DNA from: Streptomyces klenkii
GTDB taxonomy: Bacteria > Actinomycetota > Actinomycetes > Streptomycetales > Streptomycetaceae
Direction: 5' to 3'
NCBI RefSeq assembly: GCF_003626645.1
Contig: NZ_RBAM01000015.1
Span: 1-64,000, forward strand
DNA: 64,000 nucleotides
Part shown: in pieces, positions 44,901 to 53,357 of the stretch
Position numbering within the stretch: the stretch's first letter is position 1
How the letters are laid out: every line of letters starts with the position of its first letter
Made by a program: the position numbers and the translations under genes
Notes under the pieces: model-generated
Seen by the model: the letters and a program-made list of their open reading frames with translations, nothing else
Databases searched by the model: none
Told to the model about the DNA's origin: nothing

Positions 44901-46859
44901 GTGATCAGACACCGGCGGGCTGCCCGCATACCCTGGACATCACTCGTACTGGCGGCCGTGGCCGCCCTGTTGACGGTTCTCGTGTCGCCGCCGGACGGCG
45001 CACAGGCCGCCCCGGCGCGCCGCGGGGAGAGCGCACCGGTCTACTCCTACGACCGCGCCGTCCGCGAATCCGTCTGGGTCGACACCCGCGTCGACTCCGA
45101 CGGCGACGGCCGGACCGACCGGGTCGCCGTGGACATCATCCGGCCGCGGGAGGCGGCGGAGCAGGGCAAGCGCGTCCCCGTCATCATGGACGCGAGCCCG
45201 TACTACTCGTGCTGCGGCCGCGGCAACGAGAGCCAGAAGAAGACGTACGACGCGCAAGGACGACCGGTCCAGTTCCCGCTGTACTACGACAACTACTTCG
45301 TACCGCGCGGCTATGCCGTGGTCCTCGTCGACCTCGCGGGGACCAACCGCTCCGACGGGTGCGTCGACATCGGCGGCCGGTCCGACATCGAGTCCGCCAA
45401 GGCCGTCGTCGACTGGCTGAACGGCCGGGCACGCGGCTATTCCACACGCGGCGGGCCCGACGCGGTCACGGCCGGCTGGACCACCGGGGCCGTGGGAATG
45501 ATCGGCAAGAGCTACGACGGCACCATCGCCAACGGCGTCGCCGCGACGGGCGTCGAAGGCCTGAAGACCATCGTCCCCATCGGCGCCATCAGCTCCTGGT
45601 ACGACTACTACTTCGCCCAGGGCGCGGCCCTCTACGACGGCGGCCCCGACCGCCTGTCCGACGGCATCGAAAGCCCCGCGGCGCGCGGCCGCTGCCAGGC
45701 CGTACAGCGCGCGCTCGTCGAGGGCGCCCCGCGCAACGGCGACCGGACACCGCTCTGGCAGGACCGTGACTACGTCAAGGACGCCGGGAACGTGCGCGCC
45801 AGCGTCTTCGCCGTCCACGGCATGCAGGACCTCAATGTACGGACCAAGCACTTCGGCCAGTGGTGGGACGCCCTCGCGGAGAACGGCGTCGAGCGCAAGG
45901 TCTGGCTCTCCCAGACCGGCCACGTCGACCCCTTCGACTTCCGCCGCGAGGCCTGGGTGCCCACCCTCCACCGCTGGTTCGACCACTACCTCCTCGGCTA
46001 CGACAACGGCATCGAGCGCGAGCCCATGGCCGACGTCGAGCGCGCCCCCGACCAGTGGTCCACCGACCGCGCCTGGCCGCCGGCCGGCACCCGTACGACC
46101 ACGCTGCGCCCGGGCGCCGGGACCGTCGCGGGCGTCGGCACGCTCGGCCTGACGCCCGCGCCGCAGGGCGCCACCGCCGCGTTCACCGACGACCCGAAGC
46201 TGAGCGAGAGCGACTGGGCCGCGGACATCGACAAGCCCACGCCCGGCAAGGCCGGCTTCATCACCCCGCCGCTCAGCCGCGACCTGCGGCTCTCCGGCTC
46301 GTCCGCGGTGAGCCTGACGGTCACTCCGTCCACCACCTCGGCCCGGTTGTCCGCCGTTCTCGTGGACCTGGGGCCGGCCGGCATCCGCGACTACGCGGCC
46401 GCCGGCGAGGGCATCCGCACCCTGGCCGACCGCACCTGCTGGGGCAGCGGCAACACCGGTGACAGCGCTTGCTACAAGCGCACCGAGGCGGCCACGGCCC
46501 AGGTCGGCCACACGGTCTTCAGCCGCGGCTGGGCCGACCTCGGCCACTGGGACGGGTCGGGCAAGGGCGGCCCCCTGACCCCCGGCGAGCCCTACACGAT
46601 GACGCTCGGCCTCGCCGCCACCGACCACGTCGTCCCGGCGGGCCACCGCCTGGCCCTGATCGTCGCCGGCACGGACGCGGGCCTCATCGAACCCGCCTCC
46701 ACCACCCCGCACGTCACGGTGGACCTCAGTGACACCTCGGCGAACCTGCCGCTCGTCGGCGGCTACCGGGCCTTCGCCCGCGCCACGTCGGGCGGCTCCC
46801 GCACGCAGTCCGCGACGCCGCGGGGGCTGGAGGTGCCGTCGCCGGCGCATGTGCCGTAG
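44901..46859 (+). CDS. Secreted Xaa-Pro dipeptidyl-peptidase/CocE-NonD hydrolase
   Basis: This 652-aa alpha/beta hydrolase has a signal peptide (SLVLAAVAALLTVLVSPPDGAQAA). The nucleophile is in GMIGKSYDGTIANG, the acid probably in the HGMQDLN region, and the histidine in TGHVDPFDFR. The C-terminal jelly-roll-like domain (FITPPLSRDLRLSGSSAVSL) is typical of X-Pro dipeptidyl-peptidase-type enzymes. The GTG start has TACGGT six bases upstream, suggesting a leaderless transcript. It probably acts on extracellular peptides, together with the divergent M1 peptidase. Confidence 0.88.
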   Translation: MIRHRRAARIPWTSLVLAAVAALLTVLVSPPDGAQAAPARRGESAPVYSYDRAVRESVWVDTRVDSDGDGRTDRVAVDIIRPREAAEQGKRVPVIMDASPYYSCCGRGNESQKKTYDAQGRPVQFPLYYDNYFVPRGYAVVLVDLAGTNRSDGCVDIGGRSDIESAKAVVDWLNGRARGYSTRGGPDAVTAGWTTGAVGMIGKSYDGTIANGVAATGVEGLKTIVPIGAISSWYDYYFAQGAALYDGGPDRLSDGIESPAARGRCQAVQRALVEGAPRNGDRTPLWQDRDYVKDAGNVRASVFAVHGMQDLNVRTKHFGQWWDALAENGVERKVWLSQTGHVDPFDFRREAWVPTLHRWFDHYLLGYDNGIEREPMADVERAPDQWSTDRAWPPAGTRTTTLRPGAGTVAGVGTLGLTPAPQGATAAFTDDPKLSESDWAADIDKPTPGKAGFITPPLSRDLRLSGSSAVSLTVTPSTTSARLSAVLVDLGPAGIRDYAAAGEGIRTLADRTCWGSGNTGDSACYKRTEAATAQVGHTVFSRGWADLGHWDGSGKGGPLTPGEPYTMTLGLAATDHVVPAGHRLALIVAGTDAGLIEPASTTPHVTVDLSDTSANLPLVGGYRAFARATSGGSRTQSATPRGLEVPSPAHVP

Positions 46860-46935
46860 GCGCTGAAGGAACGTCCGGGCGGGCCGGAGAACCGGCCCGC
46901 CCGGTAACCCTCCGCGAGACGGCCGGCAGGCTCTT

Positions 46936-47649
46936 TCAGCCCGCCACCAGCCCCTTCAAGGCGCGGCGGCACAGGGCGTCCGCGGCTCGTGTCGTCTCCG
47001 GGAGGCGGTAGGCGGGGGCCAGGGCGAGGGTGTGGGCGACGGCGTTGTCGAGGGTCGTGCGGTGGCCGACCGAGACGAACACCGGTTTGACGCCGGGCCG
47101 GGTGCGCAGGGCGCGGCCCACTTCCTCGTCGCCGTCGAGGAGGGGCGAGGTGTCGCCGCGGTGAGGTCCGGGGGCGTCGTAGCGGAAGGTGAAGGGGGTC
47201 TTGGCGACGCCGATCGTGGGCAGGCCCGTGACGACGCCGAGGTGGCTGGCGAGGCCGAAGCGGCGGGGGTGGGCGAGCCCGTAGCCGTCGCAGACGACCA
47301 GGCCGGGGGTGACGCCGAGGCGGTCCAGAGCCGCGAGCACGGTGGGGATCTCGCGGAAGGCGAGCAGCCCGGGGACGTACGGGAAGGCCACCCGGCCGAC
47401 CACGGTCGCCTCCTCCACGACGCGCAGGGTGGCCGTGTCCAGGGCGACGGCGGCGGCCACGACGACGTCCCGCTCGTCGTCGTAGGCGACGTCGACGCCG
47501 ACGGCCACGAGGGGCTCGCCGGGCGGCGGCCCGGGTTCGCCGAGGACGACGCGGCCGCGCAACTCGTCCTGGAGGGCGGCCGCTTCCGCCTCGGTCGTGG
47601 GCCAGCCGGGCGGTACGGACGCCGGTTCTGCCGGTTCTTCAGCGCTCAT
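46936..47649 (-). CDS. nfi: Endonuclease V
   Basis: Endonuclease V nicks DNA or RNA near deaminated adenine (inosine). The 237-aa protein shows VAVGVDVAYDDE with the first metal-binding aspartate, the strand-opening wedge-like region FPYVPGLLAFREIPTVLAAL, and DGYGLAHPRRFGLASHLG with the second aspartate; IGVAKTPF and the C-terminal HRTTLDNAV also fit. I chose the ATG at 47649. It is divergent from the YciI-like gene with only 38 bases between the start codons. Confidence 0.92.
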   Translation of the reverse strand: MSAEEPAEPASVPPGWPTTEAEAAALQDELRGRVVLGEPGPPPGEPLVAVGVDVAYDDERDVVVAAAVALDTATLRVVEEATVVGRVAFPYVPGLLAFREIPTVLAALDRLGVTPGLVVCDGYGLAHPRRFGLASHLGVVTGLPTIGVAKTPFTFRYDAPGPHRGDTSPLLDGDEEVGRALRTRPGVKPVFVSVGHRTTLDNAVAHTLALAPAYRLPETTRAADALCRRALKGLVAG

Positions 47650-47674
47650 TGTGCGGCCCACCGTACCCGGCCCG

Positions 47675-47680
47675 TAGGCT
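47675..47680 (+). promoter_or_regulatory. -10 element of a leaderless YciI promoter
   Basis: TAGGCT stands seven bases before the ATG at 47688, and there is no ribosome-binding site in the 38-base divergent gap. Confidence 0.45.
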
Positions 47681-47687
47681 GGCGATC

Positions 47688-47987
47688 ATGTTCGTACTGG
47701 AGCTGACCTACATCGCGCCGATCGAGCGCATCGACGCCGCCCTTCCCGAGCACGTGGCCTGGCTGGACGCGCACTACGCGTCGGGGGTCTTCATCGCCTC
47801 CGGGCGCAAGGTGCCGCGCGACGGCGGCATCATCCTCGCCCTCGGGGACGACCGGGAGAAGATCGAGGAGATCACGAAGAGCGACCCGTTCACCGTGGCG
47901 GGCGTGTGCGAGTACACGATCACCGAGTTCATCCCGACGAAGACGGCCCCCGCGCTGGAGGAGTACCGGCAGGAACTGCCGTCCTGA
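47688..47987 (+). CDS. YciI family protein
   Basis: This 99-aa ferredoxin-like protein has the YciI/YCII pattern: MFVLELTYIAP at the start, HVAWLDAHYASGVFIASG with the conserved His and Asp, and DPFTVAGVCEYTITEF. The family includes dehalogenase-like and muconolactone isomerase-like proteins, but this member's reaction is unknown. The ATG at 47688 is served by a leaderless-type promoter shared back-to-back with endonuclease V. Confidence 0.88.
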   Translation: MFVLELTYIAPIERIDAALPEHVAWLDAHYASGVFIASGRKVPRDGGIILALGDDREKIEEITKSDPFTVAGVCEYTITEFIPTKTAPALEEYRQELPS

Positions 47988-48011
47988 CCCCGGCTGCCGC
48001 CGGGGCGGTGG

Positions 48012-49109
48012 CTACCGTTCCGGGCGTGCGGCGAGCCGGGCGGTCCGCCCCTTCTCCCCCGCGGCCCAGCAGCCGCCGTCCGGTGCGCAGTCCACGGTGT
48101 CGTACGAGCCGGCGTCGAAGCCGCGCCAGGTGCGGCCGCCGTCCGTGGTGACGTCGCTGCCCGTCGGGCCGACGGCGAGCGCCGTGGTGCGGCTGCGGGG
48201 CAGCCAGGCGACGCCGGAGCGGTAGCCGCCCGGCGGGCGGGCGGCCGTCGTCCAGGTCGCGCCGCCGTCGCCGCTGGCGGCCGCGGCGCGCTCCGAGGGC
48301 TGCCCGGCGCGGTAGTCGCCGCCGACGGCCAGCCCGTGCGCCCGGTCGCGGAAGGCCAGGCCGAAGACGCCGCGCGCGGGGTCGCCGGCCGGTACGGGGG
48401 CGTCGACGGCGGTCCAGGTGCGGCCGCGGTCGGCGGAGTGCAGGACGCGGGACGACGCGGCGCCGCCCGTGGCGATCCAGGCGTCGCGGCCTCCGGCCCG
48501 GCCTTCGGTCACCACGCACTGGCCGCTCGCCGCGAACGCCGCCTCGCCGGGGAGCGCCGCCGGCATGCCGGCGGCGGGCAGGACGCGCCAGCTGCGGCCG
48601 CCGTCGCCGGTCGCGAGGATGCGGAACCTGCCGTCCACGGGGTCGCCGAGCGCGATGCCGTGGCGGGCGTCGAAGAAGGTCAGGCAGTCGTAGAACGCCT
48701 TCGGGTCGGCGTTACGGAACGTCTCCGTCCAGGTGGTGCCGCCGTCGTCCGTGCGGAAGACCCGGGAGGCTTCGCCCTCGCCGATGGCCAGGACGACGGC
48801 GCGGCGGGCGTCGAACGCCTCCACGTCGCGGAATTCGAGGGCGGCGGCGCCGGGTGGGGAGACGTTTCGCCAGGTGCGTCCGCCGTTGCGGGTGAGCAGG
48901 ACGGTGCCCTTCGTGCCTGCGGCCCAGGCGGTAGACCGGCTGACGGCCGCGAGCCCCCGGAAGCGGGCGTCAGTGCCGCTGTCCCGGCTCTCCCAGGCGG
49001 GGGCCTTGCCGGCGGCTCGGGCGGGGGTGGTGGCGGTGCCCGCGAGGGCGAGTGCGGTGCCGCACAGGGCGGCGGCGAGGGTGCGTAACGTCATCAACGT
49101 CCGTCTCAT
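48012..49109 (-). CDS. Secreted BNR/Ycf48-like repeat protein
   Basis: This 365-aa protein has an N-terminal signal sequence (TLAAALCGTALALAGTATTPARA) and a series of Asp-box-type repeats such as TRNGGRTWRNV, TDDGGTTWTET, TGDGGRSWRVL, SGDGGATWTTA and TTDGGRTWRGF, which build a beta-propeller. Homologues are often labelled oxidoreductase or sialidase-like, but no catalytic residues of those enzymes are evident. The ATG at 49109 has TAGCTT eight bases upstream and no Shine-Dalgarno. Function unknown; an extracellular binding role is plausible. Confidence 0.82.
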   Translation of the reverse strand: MRRTLMTLRTLAAALCGTALALAGTATTPARAAGKAPAWESRDSGTDARFRGLAAVSRSTAWAAGTKGTVLLTRNGGRTWRNVSPPGAAALEFRDVEAFDARRAVVLAIGEGEASRVFRTDDGGTTWTETFRNADPKAFYDCLTFFDARHGIALGDPVDGRFRILATGDGGRSWRVLPAAGMPAALPGEAAFAASGQCVVTEGRAGGRDAWIATGGAASSRVLHSADRGRTWTAVDAPVPAGDPARGVFGLAFRDRAHGLAVGGDYRAGQPSERAAAASGDGGATWTTAARPPGGYRSGVAWLPRSRTTALAVGPTGSDVTTDGGRTWRGFDAGSYDTVDCAPDGGCWAAGEKGRTARLAARPER

Positions 49110-49150
49110 GACCGGGCAAGCTAGCACGGGGTGGGCTGCGCCCGGCTCCG

Positions 49151-49270
49151 GGGAAGTCCGGCACCGCCGGCCGGCGCCGGGGGCACGTCCGGCCGCGGCG
49201 CGGCTCTCACTCGGCCACGGCTCGCGTCGTCTCGGCGCGAACGCCGCTGACCTGCGGTGCCGGACTTCCC
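49151..49270. repeat. 120-bp element bounded by perfect 17-bp inverted repeats
   Basis: GGGAAGTCCGGCACCGC (49151-49167) is repeated inverted at 49254-49270 with an 86-base spacer, so the whole unit is 120 bp. It lies between the promoters of two divergent genes. It could be a small non-autonomous transposon remnant, a structured RNA or a bipartite operator. No flanking target duplication was visible. Confidence 0.6.
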
Positions 49271-49369
49271 GCAGCCGTGAGATCCACACCGCCCCAGTCG
49301 TCCAACGTTCATCCTTTCGGCCGGGCCGGAGTGGCTGTACGGGCGATCCGCCGGTCCCCCTGCCGCGCC

Positions 49370-49375
49370 TAGCGT
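49370..49375 (+). promoter_or_regulatory. -10 element of a leaderless histidine kinase promoter
   Basis: TAGCGT stands seven bases before the ATG at 49383, with no Shine-Dalgarno. Confidence 0.45.
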
Positions 49376-49382
49376 GAAGCGC

Positions 49383-50588
49383 ATGACGCCGACATCCGTG
49401 CTGCTCGCCCCCGACCACGCCGCCCGGGCCGACCGTGCCGTTCCCCCGGGCCGGCGGCGCCGGGCCCGGGGATGGCTGCTGGCCGGGCTGTGCGGGCTGT
49501 GGTTGCTGGAGGGGCGGCTGCTGTCCCGGGGGGCGGTTTACCCGGGACAGACCGGTGGCCATCACGCCCACCTCGTGGTGTGGATCGCCGGGCTGCTGGT
49601 CGCCCTGTGCGTGCTGCCCTGGGCGCCCCTCGCCCTGCGGGCCGCGGCGGCCGTGGGCGTGTCCTGGTCGGCGACCGGGTATCTGATGGCGGCCGGTCTG
49701 CACCTGCCCGTCTGGGGGCTGACGGAGAGCGCCGCCCTGCTCGTCCTGCTCGCCGTCGTGGCGTGGCGGGCGCCCGTGCCGGCCGCCGTGCCGGCTGGCG
49801 TCGCCCTGGCGGCCGGGGTCCTGGTGGCCCCGGTGCGCGACACGAACGTGCCGGGCACGGCCGTCGTCGTCTACGCCCTCATCGTCGCCGGGGTGACGTC
49901 GGCGGGCCTGTGCCTGCGCTACCGGGACGCCGAGCGCGCCCTGGCCGTGGCCGCCGCGCGCGACGCGGAGCGCCTGGAGCTGGCCGGCGAGCTGCACGAC
50001 TTCGTCGCCCACCACGTCGCCGCGATGACCCTGCTCGCCAAGGCCACCGGCTCCGTCGCCGAGGACGAGCGGGTCGCCGCGTCCCTGCGGGACATCCAGA
50101 CGGCGGGCGACGAGGCGCTGACCTCGGCCCGGCGGCTGCTGCGCGTCCTGCACCAGGACGCGCCCCACCGCGCGCCGCTGCCCGGCCTGGACGGGGTGCG
50201 CGAGCTGGTCGACGACTTCCGCAGCACGGGTCAGGGGCCCGTACGGGTCGACCTGCACGTCGACCCCGGCTTCGGCGCCGGGCTGCCCCCGGAGCTGGCC
50301 GCGTCCGTGCACCGGATCGTCGCCGAGGGGCTGGCCAACGTGGCGAAGCACAGCCCGGGCGCGTCGGCGGTGCGCGTGACGCTGCGCGAGGCCGAGCGGA
50401 GCCTGTTCGTGTCGGTGCGCGACGACGGGCCCGCGGGGCAGCCGGCGCAGTGCGCGCCGGAGGACACCGGCGGGCTGGGTCTGGTCGGGCTGACGGAGCG
50501 GGCGGACGCGATCGGCGGGTCCCTGACGGCGGGGCCCGTCCCGGGCGGTGGCTGGGAAGTGCTGGCGGTTCTGCCGGTGCAACAGTGA
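49383..50588 (+). CDS. NarL-type sensor histidine kinase (orphan)
   Basis: This 401-aa membrane kinase has about five hydrophobic segments in residues 30-180, then a HisKA_3 dimerisation helix with the phospho-acceptor histidine in GELHDFVAHHV and a HATPase_c domain (IVAEGLANVAKHSPGA as N-box, VRDDGP, GGLGLVGLTERA). Kinases of this type normally pair with LuxR/NarL response regulators, but no regulator gene adjoins it. It appears leaderless. The signal is unknown. Confidence 0.9.
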   Translation: MTPTSVLLAPDHAARADRAVPPGRRRRARGWLLAGLCGLWLLEGRLLSRGAVYPGQTGGHHAHLVVWIAGLLVALCVLPWAPLALRAAAAVGVSWSATGYLMAAGLHLPVWGLTESAALLVLLAVVAWRAPVPAAVPAGVALAAGVLVAPVRDTNVPGTAVVVYALIVAGVTSAGLCLRYRDAERALAVAAARDAERLELAGELHDFVAHHVAAMTLLAKATGSVAEDERVAASLRDIQTAGDEALTSARRLLRVLHQDAPHRAPLPGLDGVRELVDDFRSTGQGPVRVDLHVDPGFGAGLPPELAASVHRIVAEGLANVAKHSPGASAVRVTLREAERSLFVSVRDDGPAGQPAQCAPEDTGGLGLVGLTERADAIGGSLTAGPVPGGGWEVLAVLPVQQ

Positions 50589-50653
50589 ACAAAGCGGCTG
50601 TCGAGCAGAGATTTGATGGCTGATACGGCAGTTGTCTTGCCCAATCCAAGGGA

Positions 50654-50669
50654 CGTGACGCAGGTCACG
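50654..50669. promoter_or_regulatory. Candidate Crp (cAMP receptor protein) site upstream of the SsgA-like gene
   Basis: CGTGACGCAGGTCACG is an inverted repeat that fits GTG(N6)GNCAC, the pattern I recall for Streptomyces Crp. It lies about 165 bases before the TTG start of the SsgA-like gene and 66 bases past the kinase stop. Crp control of development genes is known in Streptomyces; binding here is a prediction. Confidence 0.5.
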
Positions 50670-50834
50670 CTCAAATCATGTGCACTGCAGCGATCGAACC
50701 GCCGTCTCTCCTGACGGCGTCTCTCCGGTGGGCGGCCCCTCCGGGACCGGCCGGCAGGAGAACCGCACCACCGCAAGGCCCCGCACCACCGCAACGAACC
50801 GCATCACGTCACAGCGATCGCGAGGGAGCACGCG

Positions 50835-51248
50835 TTGTCCACTGTCATCGACCAGGCTGTCCAGGCACGGCTCATTGCGTCGGCCCCGCAGGACCGCGCC
50901 GTCCCCGCGCAGTTGCGCTACGAACCCTCCGATCCCTTCGCCGTGCACATCGGCTTCCCCGCCGCGGCCTCCCTCGACGGGGCCGACGTGGCGTGGGTCT
51001 TCGCCCGCGAGACGCTCGCCTGCGGCCTGATCGCGCCGACCGGGGGCGGTGACGTGCACGTGTGGCCGTGCGGGCCGGACCGCACGGTGCTGGAGTTCCA
51101 CGCCGTCGAGGGCGTGGCCATGGTGCAGATCGACACGTCCGAGCTGCGGCGCTTCCTCGCCCGCTCCTACGCGCTGGTGCCGGCCGGCAGCGAGGGCGGG
51201 CACTTGGACGTGGAGGGAGACCTGGCGGCGCTGCTGCGGGACGCGTGA
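50835..51248 (+). CDS. ssgD: SsgA-like (SALP) sporulation/cell-division regulator, SsgD-like
   Basis: SsgA-like proteins help control septum placement and peptidoglycan maintenance in sporulating actinomycetes. The 137-aa sequence has the family pattern: PAQLRYEPSDPFAVHIGFP, then VAWVFARETLACGL, and GDVHVWPCGPDRTVLEFHAVEGVAMVQID split by short loops, ending LRRFLARSYALVPAGSE. The start is a TTG with GAGGGAGC upstream. The ssgD symbol rests on the similarity of gene order to S. coelicolor and is less certain than the family. A Crp-like site lies upstream. Confidence 0.87.
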   Translation: MSTVIDQAVQARLIASAPQDRAVPAQLRYEPSDPFAVHIGFPAAASLDGADVAWVFARETLACGLIAPTGGGDVHVWPCGPDRTVLEFHAVEGVAMVQIDTSELRRFLARSYALVPAGSEGGHLDVEGDLAALLRDA

Positions 51249-51250
51249 CG

Positions 51251-51276
51251 CCTGACGCCGGCGGAGGGGCGTCAGG
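51251..51276 (+). terminator. Terminator hairpin after the SsgA-like gene
   Basis: CCTGACGCC and GGCGTCAGG form a nine-bp stem with an eight-base loop starting two bases past the stop codon. A block of 17-bp repeats follows it before the convergent gene. Confidence 0.65.
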
Positions 51277-51325
51277 GAACGTACGCGTCAGGGGTACGTA
51301 CAACTCAGGGGTGCGTACAACATCA
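51271..51325. repeat. Imperfect 17-bp tandem repeats
   Basis: Three to four copies of a unit close to TCAGGGGTACGTACAAC (17 bases) follow each other between the convergent SsgA-like and GT-C genes, rich in GTAC palindromes. The first copy overlaps the terminator arm. They have no coding potential. Confidence 0.6.
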
Positions 51326-51351
51326 GCGGTACGAGCACGTGGACGTACGCA

Positions 51352-52818
51352 TCACGGTACGTACGCGATCCAGCCTGTCCCGCGGAGCTCGTGGGGGTGC
51401 CAGGTGCGGGCGTACGGCGGGAGGTAGGCGTCTGCCGGGTCGTAGAGGACGGCCATGGGCATGCGGCGTGCGGTGCGGGCCAGGGCGGCTTCCGTCGTCG
51501 AGCGGTTGTTGCCCATGGTCTGGGCGGAGGCGCAGCCCGCCGCGTAGGCGATGGGCTGCGCCCGGGGGCCCGTGACCGTGCACGGTGCGGACAGGCCGAG
51601 GCGCCGCAGGCCCTCGGCGGCGCGCTGGTAGCGGACGGCGGTGTCCCGGGCGTCGGCGGTGTTGACGCGCAGCTCCTTGAGCTGCACCGAGAGGTGGGCG
51701 GCGAGGACGGCGCACAGCGCCGCGGCCACCGCCCACCGCCGCGGCCCGGCGCGGAAGGCGGCCGGTGCGCGGGCCGCGAGGTCCGCCACGGGCAGGGCGA
51801 GCAGGGCGTAGGCGGGGAGCAGGAAGCGGGGCGCGGAGTAGTCGAGGAGGAGCAGGTACGGGGCGGCGAGGGAGAGCGCGCAGGCGACGGGGAGCAGGAC
51901 GGCGGCCCGCGTGTCCTTCCGCTCGCCGCCTCCCGCCCGCCCCTTCCGCAGGGCCAGGGCGCAGGCCGCCGCCACCAGGACGGGGAGCAGCAGCCACCAC
52001 AGCGAGTGCGTGACGGACGGGTTCGCGATGCGGCAAGGGCGGCACAGCTGGGGGCCGTTGAGGCTGCGGCGGGCGGCGGTCAGGCCCGCGCCGAGGTGCG
52101 CGCCCATGCCGCCCTCCGTGTCGCTGGAGTCGGCGAGGCGCCGCGCGATGCCGCCGAAGCGGACGTACGCCTCCACGGCCCACTGCGCGCCGCCCGCCGC
52201 GAGTCCGCCGAGGACGGCCGCGACGACGCGGAGGCGGCGCCAGGCCCGTACGGTCGCGCAGGTCAGGAGCAGGGGCAGGGCGAGCCAGACGGCGTCCGGG
52301 GCGCGGAGGAGCGCGGCAGCGGCGAGGGTGGCGGCGAGGCCGGCGAGGGTACGGCCCTCGGTGCTCCGGCTGCCGGCGCCGCCGCGGGCGCGGGCGCGCA
52401 GGAAGAAGCCGGTCGCGGCGACGGCGGCGAGGGCGATCCAGAGGTTCGGCATCACCTCGGGCCCGCTGAGGACGGTGATCCACAGCCCGGCGAACAGGGC
52501 CGCCGCGAGCGCCGTGCGGCCCCTGCCGAGCAGGGGCCGCCAGACCGCGAACGCCCCGTACAGGGCTGCCGATGACAGCAGCACCAGCGTCACGCGCAGG
52601 GCGGTGGTGGACGCGGTGAGTGCCACGACCGGTGCGGCGAGGAAGCTGATGCCGCGCGAACGCGGGGCGCTGAAGTACGCCGCCGGGGTGCGCGGGTCGA
52701 CCTGGGAGAGGTAGACGCTCTCGTCCCAGCCGAGGTCCATGTGCGCGACGGCGTAGCACAGTTGCAGCACGGCGTAGGCGGCGGCCACGGCGGCGAGGGG
52801 CCAAACGGTGCGGCGCAT
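51352..52818 (-). CDS. GT-C-type glycosyltransferase-like integral membrane protein
   Basis: This 488-aa protein has about ten hydrophobic helices and an early periplasmic-loop motif DLGWDESVYLSQ, matching the DE-type acidic pair in GT-C enzymes (ArnT/PMT/GT39 class) that use lipid-phosphate sugars. The last ~120 residues form a soluble extracytoplasmic-like domain (VTGPRAQPIAYAAGCASAQT). The ATG start is 48 bases downstream of the convergently unrelated pyrophosphatase's stop, on the same strand, so the two may be cotranscribed. Donor and acceptor are unknown. Confidence 0.75.
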   Translation of the reverse strand: MRRTVWPLAAVAAAYAVLQLCYAVAHMDLGWDESVYLSQVDPRTPAAYFSAPRSRGISFLAAPVVALTASTTALRVTLVLLSSAALYGAFAVWRPLLGRGRTALAAALFAGLWITVLSGPEVMPNLWIALAAVAATGFFLRARARGGAGSRSTEGRTLAGLAATLAAAALLRAPDAVWLALPLLLTCATVRAWRRLRVVAAVLGGLAAGGAQWAVEAYVRFGGIARRLADSSDTEGGMGAHLGAGLTAARRSLNGPQLCRPCRIANPSVTHSLWWLLLPVLVAAACALALRKGRAGGGERKDTRAAVLLPVACALSLAAPYLLLLDYSAPRFLLPAYALLALPVADLAARAPAAFRAGPRRWAVAAALCAVLAAHLSVQLKELRVNTADARDTAVRYQRAAEGLRRLGLSAPCTVTGPRAQPIAYAAGCASAQTMGNNRSTTEAALARTARRMPMAVLYDPADAYLPPYARTWHPHELRGTGWIAYVP

Positions 52819-52865
52819 GGCCCTCTTCTACCGCATCATGCTGTGAGCGCCTCTCCCGCGTCCGG

Positions 52866-53357
52866 CTACGGGCGGGCCGCGGACGCCCTCTCGTACGACG
52901 CGGCGATCTCCTTCTCCGCGGCGGCGCGGTCGGCCCAGCGGGCTCCGTCGTCCACGGACTTGCCGGGTTCGAGCTCTTTGTACACCTCGAAGAAGTGCTG
53001 GATCTCCAGCCGGTCGAACTGCGGAACGTGCCGCAGGTCCCTGACGTGCTCGTGTCGGGGGTCGCCCGCGGGCACGCACAGCACCTTGTCGTCCTCGCCC
53101 TGCTCGTCGCGCATGCGGAACATCCCGATGGCCCGGCAGCGGATGACGACGCCCGGGAACGTGGGCTCGCCCGCGAGGACGAGGGCGTCGAGGGGCTCGC
53201 CGTCCGCGCCGAGGGTCCGCTCGATGTAGCCGTAGTCGGCGGGGTAGCGGGTCGAGGTGAACAGCAGCCGGTCCAGCCGGATGCGGCCGCGGTCGTGGTC
53301 CATCTCGTATTTGTTGCGGCTGCCTTGCGGGATCTCCACGACGACGTCGAACTCCAC
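52866..53357 (-). CDS. ppa: Inorganic pyrophosphatase, family I
   Basis: This cytoplasmic enzyme hydrolyses pyrophosphate to phosphate. The 163-aa protein carries EFDVVVEIPQGSRNKYE, the signature DGEPLDALVL with metal-binding aspartates, and GEDDKVLCVP further on. I chose the GTG at 53357, with GGAGGTG eight bases upstream; the longer frame starting at 53426 reads through the ribosome site. It is not in the ftsH/tilS/hpt neighbourhood that I recall for Streptomyces ppa, so it may be a second copy. Confidence 0.93.
   Translation of the reverse strand: MEFDVVVEIPQGSRNKYEMDHDRGRIRLDRLLFTSTRYPADYGYIERTLGADGEPLDALVLAGEPTFPGVVIRCRAIGMFRMRDEQGEDDKVLCVPAGDPRHEHVRDLRHVPQFDRLEIQHFFEVYKELEPGKSVDDGARWADRAAAEKEIAASYERASAARP

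Noticed and set aside
49151..49270. Calling the 120-bp element a MITE
   Set aside because: Size and inverted ends fit, but no target duplication or second copy is visible in the window.
51241..51345. CRISPR-like array
   Set aside because: Repeats are only 17 bp, directly abutting, without spacers or cas genes.
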